DNA from: Mesorhizobium loti
GTDB lineage: Bacteria > Pseudomonadota > Alphaproteobacteria > Rhizobiales > Rhizobiaceae
Direction of reading: 5' to 3'
NCBI RefSeq assembly: GCF_001510895.1
Contig: NZ_LPWA01000112.1
Location: 1 to 64,000 of the forward strand
Length of the DNA stretch: 64,000 nt
Shown here: positions 27,875 through 36,415 of the stretch, in pieces
Numbering within the stretch: the stretch's first letter is position 1
How the letters are laid out: every line of letters starts with the position of its first letter
The notes under the pieces: generated by a model
Seen by the model: the letters and a program-made list of their open reading frames with translations, nothing else
The model's database searches: none
Told to the model about the DNA's origin: nothing
Made by a program: the position numbers and the translations under genes

Positions 27875-28647
27875 ATGTCGGCGCGCCGTCGGCCGGCGAG
27901 CCAAGCGGGAACGCGCGCGTTGCCTCGCGCGATCCGGCGCTCGGCCCTCATTGTGCTTGGCGGGCTTTGCATCACTTGCGTGGTTCCCGCCGCCGCATTG
28001 GCGCAGAGCCCGCCTGCCGTCATGCCGCCGGCGCGCAGTCGTTACGACACTCACATCGCGGAAGCCGCGAAGCGCTTCCGCCTTCCGCCGACCTGGATCC
28101 GCGCCGTCCTTGGCGCCGAAAGCGCAGGCGACCAACGAGCCACATCTCGCAAGGGCGCCATGGGGCTGATGCAGATCGTGCCCAACACCTGGTCCGACCT
28201 GCGGGTTCGGTACCGACTCGGCGCGATCCCTACGACGCGCACGATAATATCATCGCGGGCTCGGCCTATATCCGCGAGTTGGTTGATCGCTACGGATCGC
28301 CCGGCTGGATTGCCGCCTACAATGCTGGCCCTGGGCGCTACGAAGCGTCGCTGCAAGGCAGGCGGCTGCCTCGGGAAACGCTTGCCTATGTCGCGATCGT
28401 TGCGTCCGCCATCGGCAACGCTGGTACGACGAAAGCCAACAACCGGGCATTCTCCAAACGGTATGGCTGGAAGAGCGCTCCGCTGTTCGCCGCACAGCCG
28501 AGCGACAGCCCGGGCGAACATTCCATGCAACCGGAGAGCTCCCGCGATGACGCTTCAAACGCTGTGCCCAAGGAAAGGCTGGCCGACGCCGCACTTCGAT
28601 CGACCGGTCTTTTCGTTCCCCAAGCGAGCGAGAAGTCCGCGCCATGA
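27875..28647 (+). CDS. lytic transglycosylase, frameshifted
   Basis: A VirB1-like peptidoglycan hydrolase that opens the cell wall for the transfer channel. It has an N-terminal signal segment (residues about 22-43) and an SLT domain starting YDTHIAEAAKRFRLPPTWIRAVLGAESAGD with catalytic Glu, then GAMGLMQIVPNTW. Near 28218-28224 one base is missing. Restoring it gives RYRLG-x-DPYDAHDNIIAGSAYIRELVDRYG and AAYNAGPGRYE, and a 257-residue protein that ends at 28647. Confidence 0.85.
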
Positions 28648-28750
28648 GCCGCCCTGATGCTCTTCGCCCCATCTCGTGCTCTTGCGTGCCATGGCGTACG
28701 GTCGGGGCAGGCCAAGGCAACCCGACTGAGCGATGGCAGGATAAAAGGCC

Positions 28751-28834
28751 GCACATTGCGCGCCGATCGGACGATGGGATTTGCAAGGTTCTCAGGCCCG
28801 CGTCGCACATTGCAGCCCCTATGGGCAATGTGCG
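28751..28834. other. candidate oriT with 10-bp hairpin
   Basis: CGCACATTGC (28804-28813) and GCAATGTGCG (28825-28834) form a perfect 10-bp stem with an 11-base loop, 57 bp before the relaxase start. A further direct copy of GCACATTGC lies at 28751 and a partial one (CACATTGCAG) near 28871. The inverted repeat next to the relaxase gene is the classical layout of an origin of transfer; the nick site is not identifiable from sequence alone. Confidence 0.55.
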
Positions 28835-28890
28835 CCAAACGTCGGAAGCCTTGTATGCGCGTCGTCTTTTCCACATTGCAGGACAGCGCC

Positions 28891-30630
28891 ATGGCCGATG
28901 AGCGCGCGTTTCGCATTCGGCCAGGTCGCATCCGCTCGACCCGCGCTCAAGCTGCACGGCCCTTCATCGCCCAGGCGCTGGCGGCGGCGAAAAAAGCTGG
29001 CGGTGGCGTCTCGCGCTCGGGAAAAGTCGTTTGCGGCAACCGCTCCAGGTTTGGTCACGGACAGCGCGCCAGCATCCAGGCCAATCGCCTTATCACCTCA
29101 CGATCGCGCGGCGCGGTCGTAAAGGCTCGCGTTGTCCGTCGTACCGCGAGCGCTGCCTCACTGGCCCCACATCTCAGTTATCTGCGTCGGGAGGGCGTGA
29201 CCCGGGACGGAGAGAAGGCAGGGTTGTTCGGGCCGCAGACGGGGGATGCCGATGGCACGGCCTTCGCCGCGCGCGCCAAGGATGATCGGCACCATTTCCG
29301 TTTCATCGTCTCTCCCGACGACGCCCTCGAGATGGCGGACCTCAAATCCTTCAGCCGCGATCTGGTGGGGCAGATGGAGAAGGACCTCGGCACTGGGCTC
29401 GACTGGGTCGCTGTCGATCACTGGAACACCGAGCATCCGCACGTTCATCTGATCGTGCGCGGCGTGCGCGACGACGGCCAGGATCTGGTCATTGCGCGCG
29501 ATTACATCAAGGAAGGCATGCGGGACCGGGCTCGCGACCTGATCACTCAGGAGCTGGGGCCGCGAATCGATCTCGACATCCGCCGCTCACTCGAAAGCCA
29601 GATCCAGTCCGAACGCTGGACCCAGCTTGATCGCCAGTTACTTCGCGACAGCTGCGACACCGGGGTCATCGATTTGGCCCAACGCCCGCATTATCAGCCC
29701 GACGAATATCATGCGCTCAAGATCGGCCGTCTGCGGAAGCTCGAAGCGCTTGCTCTCGCCGACCAGGTCGGCCCGGGCCAATGGGTCCTCGACGACCAGG
29801 CCGAAGCGAGGTTGCGCGAGTTGGGCGAGCGTGGCGACATCATAAAGCGCATGCATCGCGCACTGACCGAGCGAGGGATCGAGCGGGGTTCGGCCAGTTA
29901 TGTGTTGGCCGCCGAAAGTCTCGATACTCCCATTGTCGGCCGGCTGGTCGATCGCGGACCCGATGATGAACTGAGCGGTGCGGCCTACGCGGTTGTCGAC
30001 GGCATTGACGGACGTATCCATCACATCAGATTTTGCACTCTGGATGCCGCCGGCGACGGCCCGCCGGGATCGATTGTCGAGCTGCGCAAGTTCGATGATG
30101 GGCGCGGCCAGCGTCGGGTCACGCTTGCGGTATGCTCCGATCTGACTGTGGATGAACAGGTTACGGCACCGGGCGCGACCTGGCTCGACCGCCAGGCAAT
30201 TGCTGGCGAACCTGCCGCATTGGCGAAGGGGGGCTTCGGCGCCGAGGTCGGCGACGCCTTGGACCGCCGGGCCGAACATCTGGTCAATCAGGGACTCGCT
30301 GAGAGGCAAGGCAACCGCATCATCTTCAGCGCAAACCTGCTCGATACGCTGTGCCGCCGCGAACTGGAGATCGTTGGCGACAAGCTCGCGACCGACAGCG
30401 GACGGCCCTTCAACCGTGCTGCCAGCGGTGACTACGTTGCCGGCGCCTATGGTCAACGCCTGTCTCTCGCCTCCGGCCGTTTCGCCATGATCGACGACGG
30501 ATTTGGCTTCCAACTCGTACCCTGGACGCCCTCTCTCGAAAAACATCTCGGCCAGCATGTGTGCGGTGTCGCTCGTGGTGACGGCGTCGTTGACTGGAGC
30601 TTTGCCCGCAAGCGCGGGCTCGGTCTCTGA
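28891..30630 (+). CDS. relaxase/mobilisation nuclease with DUF3363
   Basis: This is the probable relaxase that nicks oriT and leads the DNA strand into the recipient. The start at 28891 (MADERAFRIRPGRIR) is the family start; the frame is open upstream but not homologous. In the 579-residue protein the N-terminal nuclease half carries the histidine motif HPHVH at 182-186 (TEHPHVHLIVRG) and the strand RFIVSPDDA. The C-terminal DUF3363 half spans about residues 250-575. The frame is intact. It is followed after 23 bases by traG. Confidence 0.9.
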   Translation: MADERAFRIRPGRIRSTRAQAARPFIAQALAAAKKAGGGVSRSGKVVCGNRSRFGHGQRASIQANRLITSRSRGAVVKARVVRRTASAASLAPHLSYLRREGVTRDGEKAGLFGPQTGDADGTAFAARAKDDRHHFRFIVSPDDALEMADLKSFSRDLVGQMEKDLGTGLDWVAVDHWNTEHPHVHLIVRGVRDDGQDLVIARDYIKEGMRDRARDLITQELGPRIDLDIRRSLESQIQSERWTQLDRQLLRDSCDTGVIDLAQRPHYQPDEYHALKIGRLRKLEALALADQVGPGQWVLDDQAEARLRELGERGDIIKRMHRALTERGIERGSASYVLAAESLDTPIVGRLVDRGPDDELSGAAYAVVDGIDGRIHHIRFCTLDAAGDGPPGSIVELRKFDDGRGQRRVTLAVCSDLTVDEQVTAPGATWLDRQAIAGEPAALAKGGFGAEVGDALDRRAEHLVNQGLAERQGNRIIFSANLLDTLCRRELEIVGDKLATDSGRPFNRAASGDYVAGAYGQRLSLASGRFAMIDDGFGFQLVPWTPSLEKHLGQHVCGVARGDGVVDWSFARKRGLGL

Positions 30631-30653
30631 CAGCTAAAAGAAAGGATGAGGCC

Positions 30654-32633
30654 ATGTCCGCAACGAAAATCCTCTGGGGTCAGATCCTCACCGTCTTCCT
30701 GATCGTCCTGTTGACGACCTGGACGGCGACGCAATGGACCGCATGGCGGCTTGGGTTCCAGGCGCAACTCGGACCAAGCTGGTTCGAAGTCGCCGGCCTG
30801 CCTGTCTACTATCCACCTGCCCTGTTCTGGTGGTGGTACTTCTACGACGCTTATGCCCCTACCATTTTCATGGAAGGCGGACTGATCGCCGTGTCGGGCG
30901 GCTTCCTGTCGATCATTGTTGCAATCGGCATGTCGGTGTGGCGCGCACGTGAAGCCAAGAACGTCGTGACTTACGGTTCGGCGCGATGGGCCAATAGGAG
31001 AGAGGTAGCGGCTGCCGGGCTGCTCGGCGCCGACGGTGTGGTGCTAGGGCGCTATCAGCATCATTACCTTCGCCATGATGGGCCTGAGCATGTGCTGTGC
31101 TTCGCCCCGACCCGTTCGGGCAAGGGCGTCGGCCTGGTGGTGCCTTCGCTGTTGACCTGGCCGGGTTCAGCGATTGTCCACGACATCAAGGGCGAGAATT
31201 GGCAAATCACCGCCGGGTTCCGTGCTCTGCACGGTCGTGTGCTGCTCTTCGACCCCACCAATTCGAAGTCGTCGGCCTACAATCCTTTGCTGGAGGTCCG
31301 CCGTGGTGAATGGGAGGTGCGCGACGTCCAGAACATCGCCGACATCCTGGTCGATCCGGAAGGAAGCCTCGAGAAGCGCAACCATTGGGAAAAGACCAGT
31401 CACGCACTGCTGGTCGGCGCGATCCTTCACGTCCTCTATGCCGAGAAGGACAAGACGCTCGCCGGCGTCGCCGCCTTCCTTTCGGATCCGAAGCGCCCGA
31501 TCGAGTCCACGCTGGCGGCAATGATGAAGATCGCCCACTTGGGAGAAGCAGGCCCGCACCCGGTGATCGCCAGTGCGGCGCGCGAACTACTCAACAAATC
31601 TGACAATGAGCGGTCGGGCGTGCTCTCCACGGCGATGTCCTTCCTCGGCCTCTATCGCGACCCCGTCGTCGCCGAGGTGACGAGGCGCTGCGATTGGCAG
31701 ATCAGCGACATCGTCGGCGGCATCAAACCAGCGACACTCTACCTGGTCGTGCCGCCCTCGGACATCAATCGGACCAAGCCGCTCATTCGCCTTATCCTTA
31801 ACCAGATTGGGCGTCGGCTGACCGAGGACCTTCAGGCGAAGAGCCATCGGCATCGACTTCTGCTCATGCTCGACGAATTTCCGGCACTGGGCCGCCTCGA
31901 CTTCTTCGAAACTGCATTGGCTTTCATGGCCGGCTATGGGCTGAAGAGTTTCCTGATCGCACAATCGCTTAACCAGATCGAGAAGGCCTACGGCCCGAAC
32001 AACTCCATCCTCGACAATTGTCATGTGCGCGTGAGCTTCGCAACGAATGATGAAAGGACCGCCAAACGTGTGTCTGACGCACTCGGCACTGCAACCGAGA
32101 TGCGGGCGATGAAGAACTATGCCGGCCACCGGCTTTCGCCCTGGCTCGGACATTTGATGGTGTCGCGGCAAGAGACCGCCCGCCAGTTGCTGACGCCTGG
32201 AGAGATCATGCAGCTTCCGCCGACCGACGAGATCGTCATGGTGGCGGGCACCCCACCGATCAGGGCGAATAAGGCACGCTATTACGAGGATGTCCGCTTG
32301 CGGGAACGCGTCCTGTCGCCGCCCGAGCTGACCCGATCCGAGAAGAATCCTCCTTGTGATTGGAGCAGCCCACCGATCCTGAGAAGGCCCGAGGTCGACG
32401 AAGCCCCCGGCACGCGGGGCGATGAAGATCCGACCGGGTCCGAACGGCGCCAACAACCCGAACTGAACAGCGTGCGGCCGACCGAGAAGAGGGTTCCGAT
32501 CGAAAATGAGTTCGAACTCGACGCGGCCGACGACGCTGATGACGATGCAGTCCGCAATCGACGCCTGGCACGGCTCATGCAGGGCGTGGCTCGGCAGGTC
32601 TCGCTCGACCCCGATGACGGCATGGGTGTGTAG
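30654..32633 (+). CDS. traG: TraG/VirD4 type IV coupling protein
   Basis: TraG brings the relaxase-DNA complex to the Trb channel. The 659-residue protein has N-terminal membrane helices at about residues 10-30 and 75-100, Walker A APTRSGKGVG at 151-160, and Walker B LLLMLDEFPALG near 403-414, followed by the conserved GLKSFLIAQSLNQI. The C-terminal 90 residues are acidic and low-complexity. AAAGGATGAGG precedes the ATG. It is complete and ends 5 bases before the CopG-like gene. Confidence 0.95.
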   Translation: MSATKILWGQILTVFLIVLLTTWTATQWTAWRLGFQAQLGPSWFEVAGLPVYYPPALFWWWYFYDAYAPTIFMEGGLIAVSGGFLSIIVAIGMSVWRAREAKNVVTYGSARWANRREVAAAGLLGADGVVLGRYQHHYLRHDGPEHVLCFAPTRSGKGVGLVVPSLLTWPGSAIVHDIKGENWQITAGFRALHGRVLLFDPTNSKSSAYNPLLEVRRGEWEVRDVQNIADILVDPEGSLEKRNHWEKTSHALLVGAILHVLYAEKDKTLAGVAAFLSDPKRPIESTLAAMMKIAHLGEAGPHPVIASAARELLNKSDNERSGVLSTAMSFLGLYRDPVVAEVTRRCDWQISDIVGGIKPATLYLVVPPSDINRTKPLIRLILNQIGRRLTEDLQAKSHRHRLLLMLDEFPALGRLDFFETALAFMAGYGLKSFLIAQSLNQIEKAYGPNNSILDNCHVRVSFATNDERTAKRVSDALGTATEMRAMKNYAGHRLSPWLGHLMVSRQETARQLLTPGEIMQLPPTDEIVMVAGTPPIRANKARYYEDVRLRERVLSPPELTRSEKNPPCDWSSPPILRRPEVDEAPGTRGDEDPTGSERRQQPELNSVRPTEKRVPIENEFELDAADDADDDAVRNRRLARLMQGVARQVSLDPDDGMGV

Positions 32634-32638
32634 CCGCC

Positions 32639-33093
32639 ATGATCAGCCGCAAGAAGAAAGCGCAAATCTCCGTCTATCTCGATGCAGCGATCATGAAGAT
32701 GCTAGCCGACTATGCGGCCCGGCGCGACCAGCCCCAATCCATGATCGCAGAGGCCGCGATCGCGTCGTTTTTGTCACCCGATGCGACGAACGTCGCGAGG
32801 CTGCTCTCGCCAAACGCCTCGATCAAGTTGATCGCCGCCTCGCCCGGCAGGAGCGCGATATCGGCATCGCGGTCGAAACCCTGGCGGTGTTTGTGCGCTT
32901 CTGGCTCGCGACCACGCCCGCCTTGCCGGAACCTGCGGCTCAGGCAGCTCGCGCCAAGGCGGCCGAACGCTATGAGGCTTTCGTCGCAGCCTTGGGCAGG
33001 CGTTTGGCCAAGGGACCGAAACTGCGGCAAGAGATATCGGAGGATATCGATCCAGTTGACGACAAGGGAATGCCGTCGCCAGGCGGAATGTAG
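32639..33093 (+). CDS. CopG-like protein of the transfer module, frameshifted
   Basis: The protein starts with a ribbon-helix-helix segment (KKKAQISVYLDAAIMKMLADYAARRDQPQSMIAEAAIASFLSPD). Near 32784 one G is lacking (GATGCGACG for GATGCGGACG). With it restored, the frame continues DERREAALAKRLDQVDRRLARQERDIGIAVETLAVFVRFWL to GMPSPGGM, 151 residues. In relatives this gene lies between traG and trbB. Here trbB is missing downstream, and unrelated remnants follow. Confidence 0.8.
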
Positions 33094-33208
33094 GCTCTTG
33101 TTCGCGCCAGCTGCCAATCCGCCTGATGGCGAGCCTAGGTGCCAGACATTTTCCTCTGCCGTTTGCCCGCCAATGGTACCCAACCGGCGGGAGTGTCGCG
33201 GTTGTCGT

Positions 33209-33316
33209 CCCCGACATGCCTCGAACTGCCAATTCCCCGAGAAAGCGACTGAACGGCACGATATCTTGGTGGACATTGGCCCGCTCGAGGGCGGGCATGA
33301 AGTCGGCGCGGCGTTG
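33209..33316 (-). pseudogene. possible Fic-protein C-terminal remnant
   Basis: About 36 residues (QRRADFMPALERANVHQDI, PFSRFLGEL) resemble the C-terminal helix of Fic-domain proteins. No HPFxxGNGR core is found upstream. It lies in 33094-33568, where I see no intact gene. Similarity is judged by eye only. Confidence 0.35.
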
Positions 33317-33568
33317 CACCTCAATGACGGCCCGGGATGGCCACCGGCCGCCATCAAGAAGCCTGACGTTCGATATGGACCACTGCGACCAGAAAAACAA
33401 ACACTTGGGCGCTTGTCACTCCCGCCTTGCGTTAACGTCCAGCACCGAACAATAAGCTTGAAGAGCTGTTGCCGATCATTGTGCTCGACGGGGAGCCCTT
33501 ATCTTGGCCTAATGGCGTCCTACCTTGCTGAAAAAGGACGATTGGGGGCGGCGAGACCAGGTGAGAAA

Positions 33569-33904
33569 ATGAAGTTCACGCTGACGGCCATTTTGCCTGT
33601 AATCGCGACGCTGCTTTTCGCCGCCGGCTGCTCGTCGACCGCCGCATCTCTCGATCCGGCGAAATACGACAGGATGAGTTGCGCCGAGCTCAACAGCGCG
33701 CTCGGCGACACCGCCACCGATATTTCGCGGACTGCCATCAGCCGCGGCAAAGTCGCCAACACCAGTGTGCCGAGCTGGCTGCTTGGCGGCGAGCGCGTCA
33801 AGAGCGTGGTGGCCAATCGCGATACGGCCAGGATCGAGAAGCTGCAGCAACAGCAGCAGGCAATTGTCGCAGCGAGGAAGCAAAGGTGCCCGTCCTCGCA
33901 ATGA
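33569..33904 (+). CDS. small lipoprotein of unknown function
   Basis: A 111-residue protein with a type II signal sequence: positively charged start, hydrophobic core and lipobox FAAGC (Cys about residue 19). The mature part is helical, with YDRMSCAELNSALGDTATDISRTAISRGK and a C-terminal Gln-rich coiled region ending in RCPSSQ. Two further cysteines could pair. I recognise no named family. The ATG at 33569 is favoured because the signal sequence starts there; GTGAGAAA is a weak ribosome-binding site. Confidence 0.7.
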   Translation: MKFTLTAILPVIATLLFAAGCSSTAASLDPAKYDRMSCAELNSALGDTATDISRTAISRGKVANTSVPSWLLGGERVKSVVANRDTARIEKLQQQQQAIVAARKQRCPSSQ

Positions 33905-33909
33905 ACTAG

Positions 33910-34332
33910 AAACATCTGGCTGCCCTGCCCGACGCACACGACACGATCAACGAATTGACGATGCGTAGATGCGTTGCGTCAAGCAGCCCTTCCACACGAC
34001 TGCGTTGGAAACTGCAGCATACTGGTCTGTTCGACCTCTTCGATCCTCACATCTTCTCTTCTGACATGGTCACGAACAGCAAACCAGCACCCGATCTCTT
34101 TCTCCATGCTGCCGCCTCTGTGGACGTTCGTCCCGACGAATGTGTGGCTGTTGAGGATAGCGTCAATGGCGTCATTGCTGGCAAGGCGGCTGGTATGCAT
34201 GTTGTCGGTTTCACTGCCGGAAATCACTGTGTCGGCGATCATGAGGAGATCTTGTTGCGATCAGGTGCAGATATTGTCGTGCGGAAGTATCGAGATCTTG
34301 CCACCCTTCTAGGCAGGCTGAAATCGCACTAA
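33910..34332 (+). pseudogene. HAD-family hydrolase, 5'-truncated
   Basis: The frame from 33910 reads KHLAALPDAHDTINELTMRRCVASSSP, then KPAPDLFLHAA and CVAVEDSVNGVIAGKAAGM. These are HAD motifs II, III and IV of beta-phosphoglucomutase-like phosphatases. Motif I (DxD) and the cap, about 80 residues, are missing and a stop precedes the frame. It is a remnant cut at the island edge. Confidence 0.75.
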
Positions 34333-34353
34333 CGGGCTACCGGTGGGAAGTCG

Positions 34354-34560
34354 CTAGGGGGCGGAAATTTCCCATTCGTCGACCGTATTGTAGCGAGCGC
34401 ACTCGCTACAGTATTCCCTGCGGCCACAAACCGCGCGGGCGCACGGCAAGTGTGTCACGCGCAAGGCGACGCTGTTGGGGCGGTTTTGACGGAGTTTCCG
34501 GCATATTTTGCAACGGTCGCTGACGAACTCCGTACGACGTAGCTGCCGGCATCGAACCAC
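34354..34560 (-). CDS. doubtful small cysteine-rich ORF
   Basis: A 68-residue frame with a spaced cysteine pattern (CKIC, then CARAVCGRREYCSEC) that could bind zinc. No family, start site or ribosome-binding site supports it; it may be chance or a remnant. Confidence 0.2.
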   Translation of the reverse strand: MVRCRQLRRTEFVSDRCKICRKLRQNRPNSVALRVTHLPCARAVCGRREYCSECARYNTVDEWEISAP

Positions 34561-34599
34561 CCGCGAAGCCCAACGTGGCTCGAGGCATAGAAATTATGG

Positions 34600-34653
34600 C
34601 TATAACTCACGAACCATGATACAGTGAGCTATAGAAAGGCATTCTATAACTCA
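34600..34653. promoter_or_regulatory. three operator-like repeats before fic
   Basis: CTATAACTCA occurs at 34600-34609 and 34644-34653, with the near-exact inverted form TGAGCTATAG at 34625-34634. The last copy includes the A of the fic start codon. The Fic protein ends in a winged-helix-like domain, so autoregulation at these repeats is plausible. Confidence 0.6.
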
Positions 34654-35768
34654 TGAAGTGGAATTGGGAACGCGCCGACTGGCCACATCTCTCCTACGAC
34701 AAAAGCCCGCTTGAACCGCTAGAGCGCGAGTTTTTGTTACGTTCGGGAGAGTTTCTGGGCGTTTTTCGGCATATCGACCGGGACGAGCGCGATGAACTGC
34801 GTATTGAGTTGATCAGCGAAGAAGCCCTCAAAACTTCCGCGATCGAAGGCGAATTTCTCGACCGGAACAGCGTCCAGTCCTCGATACGCCAGCAGCTCGG
34901 GTTGGCTGGTGATGCCAAGCGTGTTTCGCCGGCGGAGCGCGGTATCGCCGAGATGATGGCGGACGTCTATCTGCGCTACGCCGATACGCTCAGCGAGCGA
35001 ACTCTGTTTGCCTGGCACAAGATGGTTATGGCGGGCGACCGTCGCATCGAAGGGATCGGGCGTTACCGTGAGCATGCCGAAGCGATGCAGATCGTTTCCA
35101 ATCGCCTCGATGAACCGGAAGTGCATTTCGAGGCGCCGCCCTCGGCGCGAGTCAAAGTCGAAATGGACGCATTCATCGCGTGGTTCAACGACACGTCGCC
35201 GAAAGGCAAGTCAACACTTCCCGCGTTGACACGGGCTGGCATCGCGCATCTCTATTTTGAGAGCATTCACCCCTTCGAAGACGGCAACGGCCGGATCGGC
35301 CGCGCTCTTTCAGAAAAGGCACTCGCGCAGAATCTCGGCGAGCCCAGCCTGATCGCCCTCGCCTACACGATCGAGCGGCACCGCAAGACATACTATGGGA
35401 TGCTGGAAACCAGTAGCCGAAACAACCAGATTACCGACTGGCTCGTCTACTTCGCGAACGCTATCTTGGAGGCACAGCGCGTCACACTGATGCGTGTCGA
35501 ATTTACGGTCAGTAAGGCCAAGTTCTACGAGCGTTTTCGCGGCCAGCTCAACGAGCGCCAGGAAAAAGCGATCGCACGCGTGTTTCGCGAAGGCATTGAC
35601 GGCTTCAAGGGCGGCCTTAGCGCAGAGAACTATATTGCCGTTACGAAGACCTCACGCGCGACGGCAACGAGAGATTTGCATGACTTGGTTGCCAAGGGGG
35701 CGCTCAGCAGATCCGGGGAGCGAAGGCACACTCGTTACACGCTGAATCTTCAAGATGGCCGCACGTAA
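34653..35768 (+). CDS. Fic-family protein AMPylase with N-terminal DUF4172
   Basis: A 371-residue Fic enzyme; these transfer AMP from ATP to target hydroxyls. The N-terminal DUF4172 (WNWERADWPHLSYD) carries the inhibitory helix motif TSAIEGE at about residues 62-68, the S/TxxxE(G/N) type, so activity is self-restrained. The Fic core HPFEDGNGRIGR lies near residues 207-218 with all key residues. A C-terminal winged-helix-like region (AENYIAVTKTSRATATRDLHDLVAKGALSR) follows. The start overlaps the third operator repeat. Confidence 0.92.
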   Translation: MKWNWERADWPHLSYDKSPLEPLEREFLLRSGEFLGVFRHIDRDERDELRIELISEEALKTSAIEGEFLDRNSVQSSIRQQLGLAGDAKRVSPAERGIAEMMADVYLRYADTLSERTLFAWHKMVMAGDRRIEGIGRYREHAEAMQIVSNRLDEPEVHFEAPPSARVKVEMDAFIAWFNDTSPKGKSTLPALTRAGIAHLYFESIHPFEDGNGRIGRALSEKALAQNLGEPSLIALAYTIERHRKTYYGMLETSSRNNQITDWLVYFANAILEAQRVTLMRVEFTVSKAKFYERFRGQLNERQEKAIARVFREGIDGFKGGLSAENYIAVTKTSRATATRDLHDLVAKGALSRSGERRHTRYTLNLQDGRT

Positions 35769-35830
35769 CCCACGCGAAAGAAGCCCCCGAGTTCCGCGAG
35801 ACCCAGCTTGCCTGGACATTGCGGCATGGC

Positions 35831-35870
35831 GGGTGAACCACTCGCCAAGAGGTAGTCGAGTGGTTCACCC
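35831..35870. terminator. 14-bp perfect inverted repeat after fic
   Basis: GGGTGAACCACTCG (35831-35844) and CGAGTGGTTCACCC (35857-35870) flank a 12-base loop, 62 bp after the fic stop. No T-run follows in either direction. It could end transcription from both sides or bind a protein. Confidence 0.5.
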
Positions 35871-35905
35871 CAGATCGGAAATCTAAGAGAGCCTCGCGCA
35901 AGCGG

Positions 35906-36264
35906 ATGTTGATCGTCCGCTCGAAGCTAAAGCCCGTAGACATATACTGCTACCTGAAGGCTCGCTTCGGAGAGCCAAACGGGTTTCAGAATTTTCTGCG
36001 TAAGAATGACAGCGACAATTGGATACATTGGGACTACAGCCTTGAAGCTGGCGAGTCCGACGTATACTTCGCCGGAACATCCCGTGAGATCCACACATCG
36101 TCGGAGAGCCGCTGAGTGATCAACAATGGCGAAATCTGATCGTTGGGGTTAAAAGCGACTTTGCGCGCATTGGGACCTGGAAGTCCGAAGTCCTCCAGAG
36201 CCTTGAAAAGTATGTTGTCTTTCAGAACAAGTACACGGAAGGCCGGTACCCAACCCAAGGATGA
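35906..36264 (+). CDS. hypothetical protein, frameshifted
   Basis: The frame reads KPVDIYCYLKARFGEPNGFQNFLRKNDSDNWIHWDY to AGTSREIH, then stops. One extra base near 36094 continues it as IVGEPLSDQQWRNLIVGVKSDFARIG to LEKYVVFQNKYTEGR, 119 residues, ending at 36264. Both halves have consistent codon use and read like one soluble domain. The family is one I recognise from proteobacteria but cannot name; function unknown. Confidence 0.55.
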
Positions 36265-36415
36265 GAGTCTGATCAACCGTCGTCTCTGAGCTCCACCCCC
36301 AGCCCTGTGCAGCTTCAGCCGATCCGACTGCATGGCAAACCTGCCAAGCAGGCGAGCCTTCTTACCTTCAACCTTGACAGGGAACAGGAGAGACTAGCAG
36401 CCGCCGGTGGCGGTC

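Noticed and set aside
33126-33455. 109-codon plus-strand frame after the CopG-like gene
   Set aside because: No family, no ribosome-binding site, and composition typical of a chance frame.
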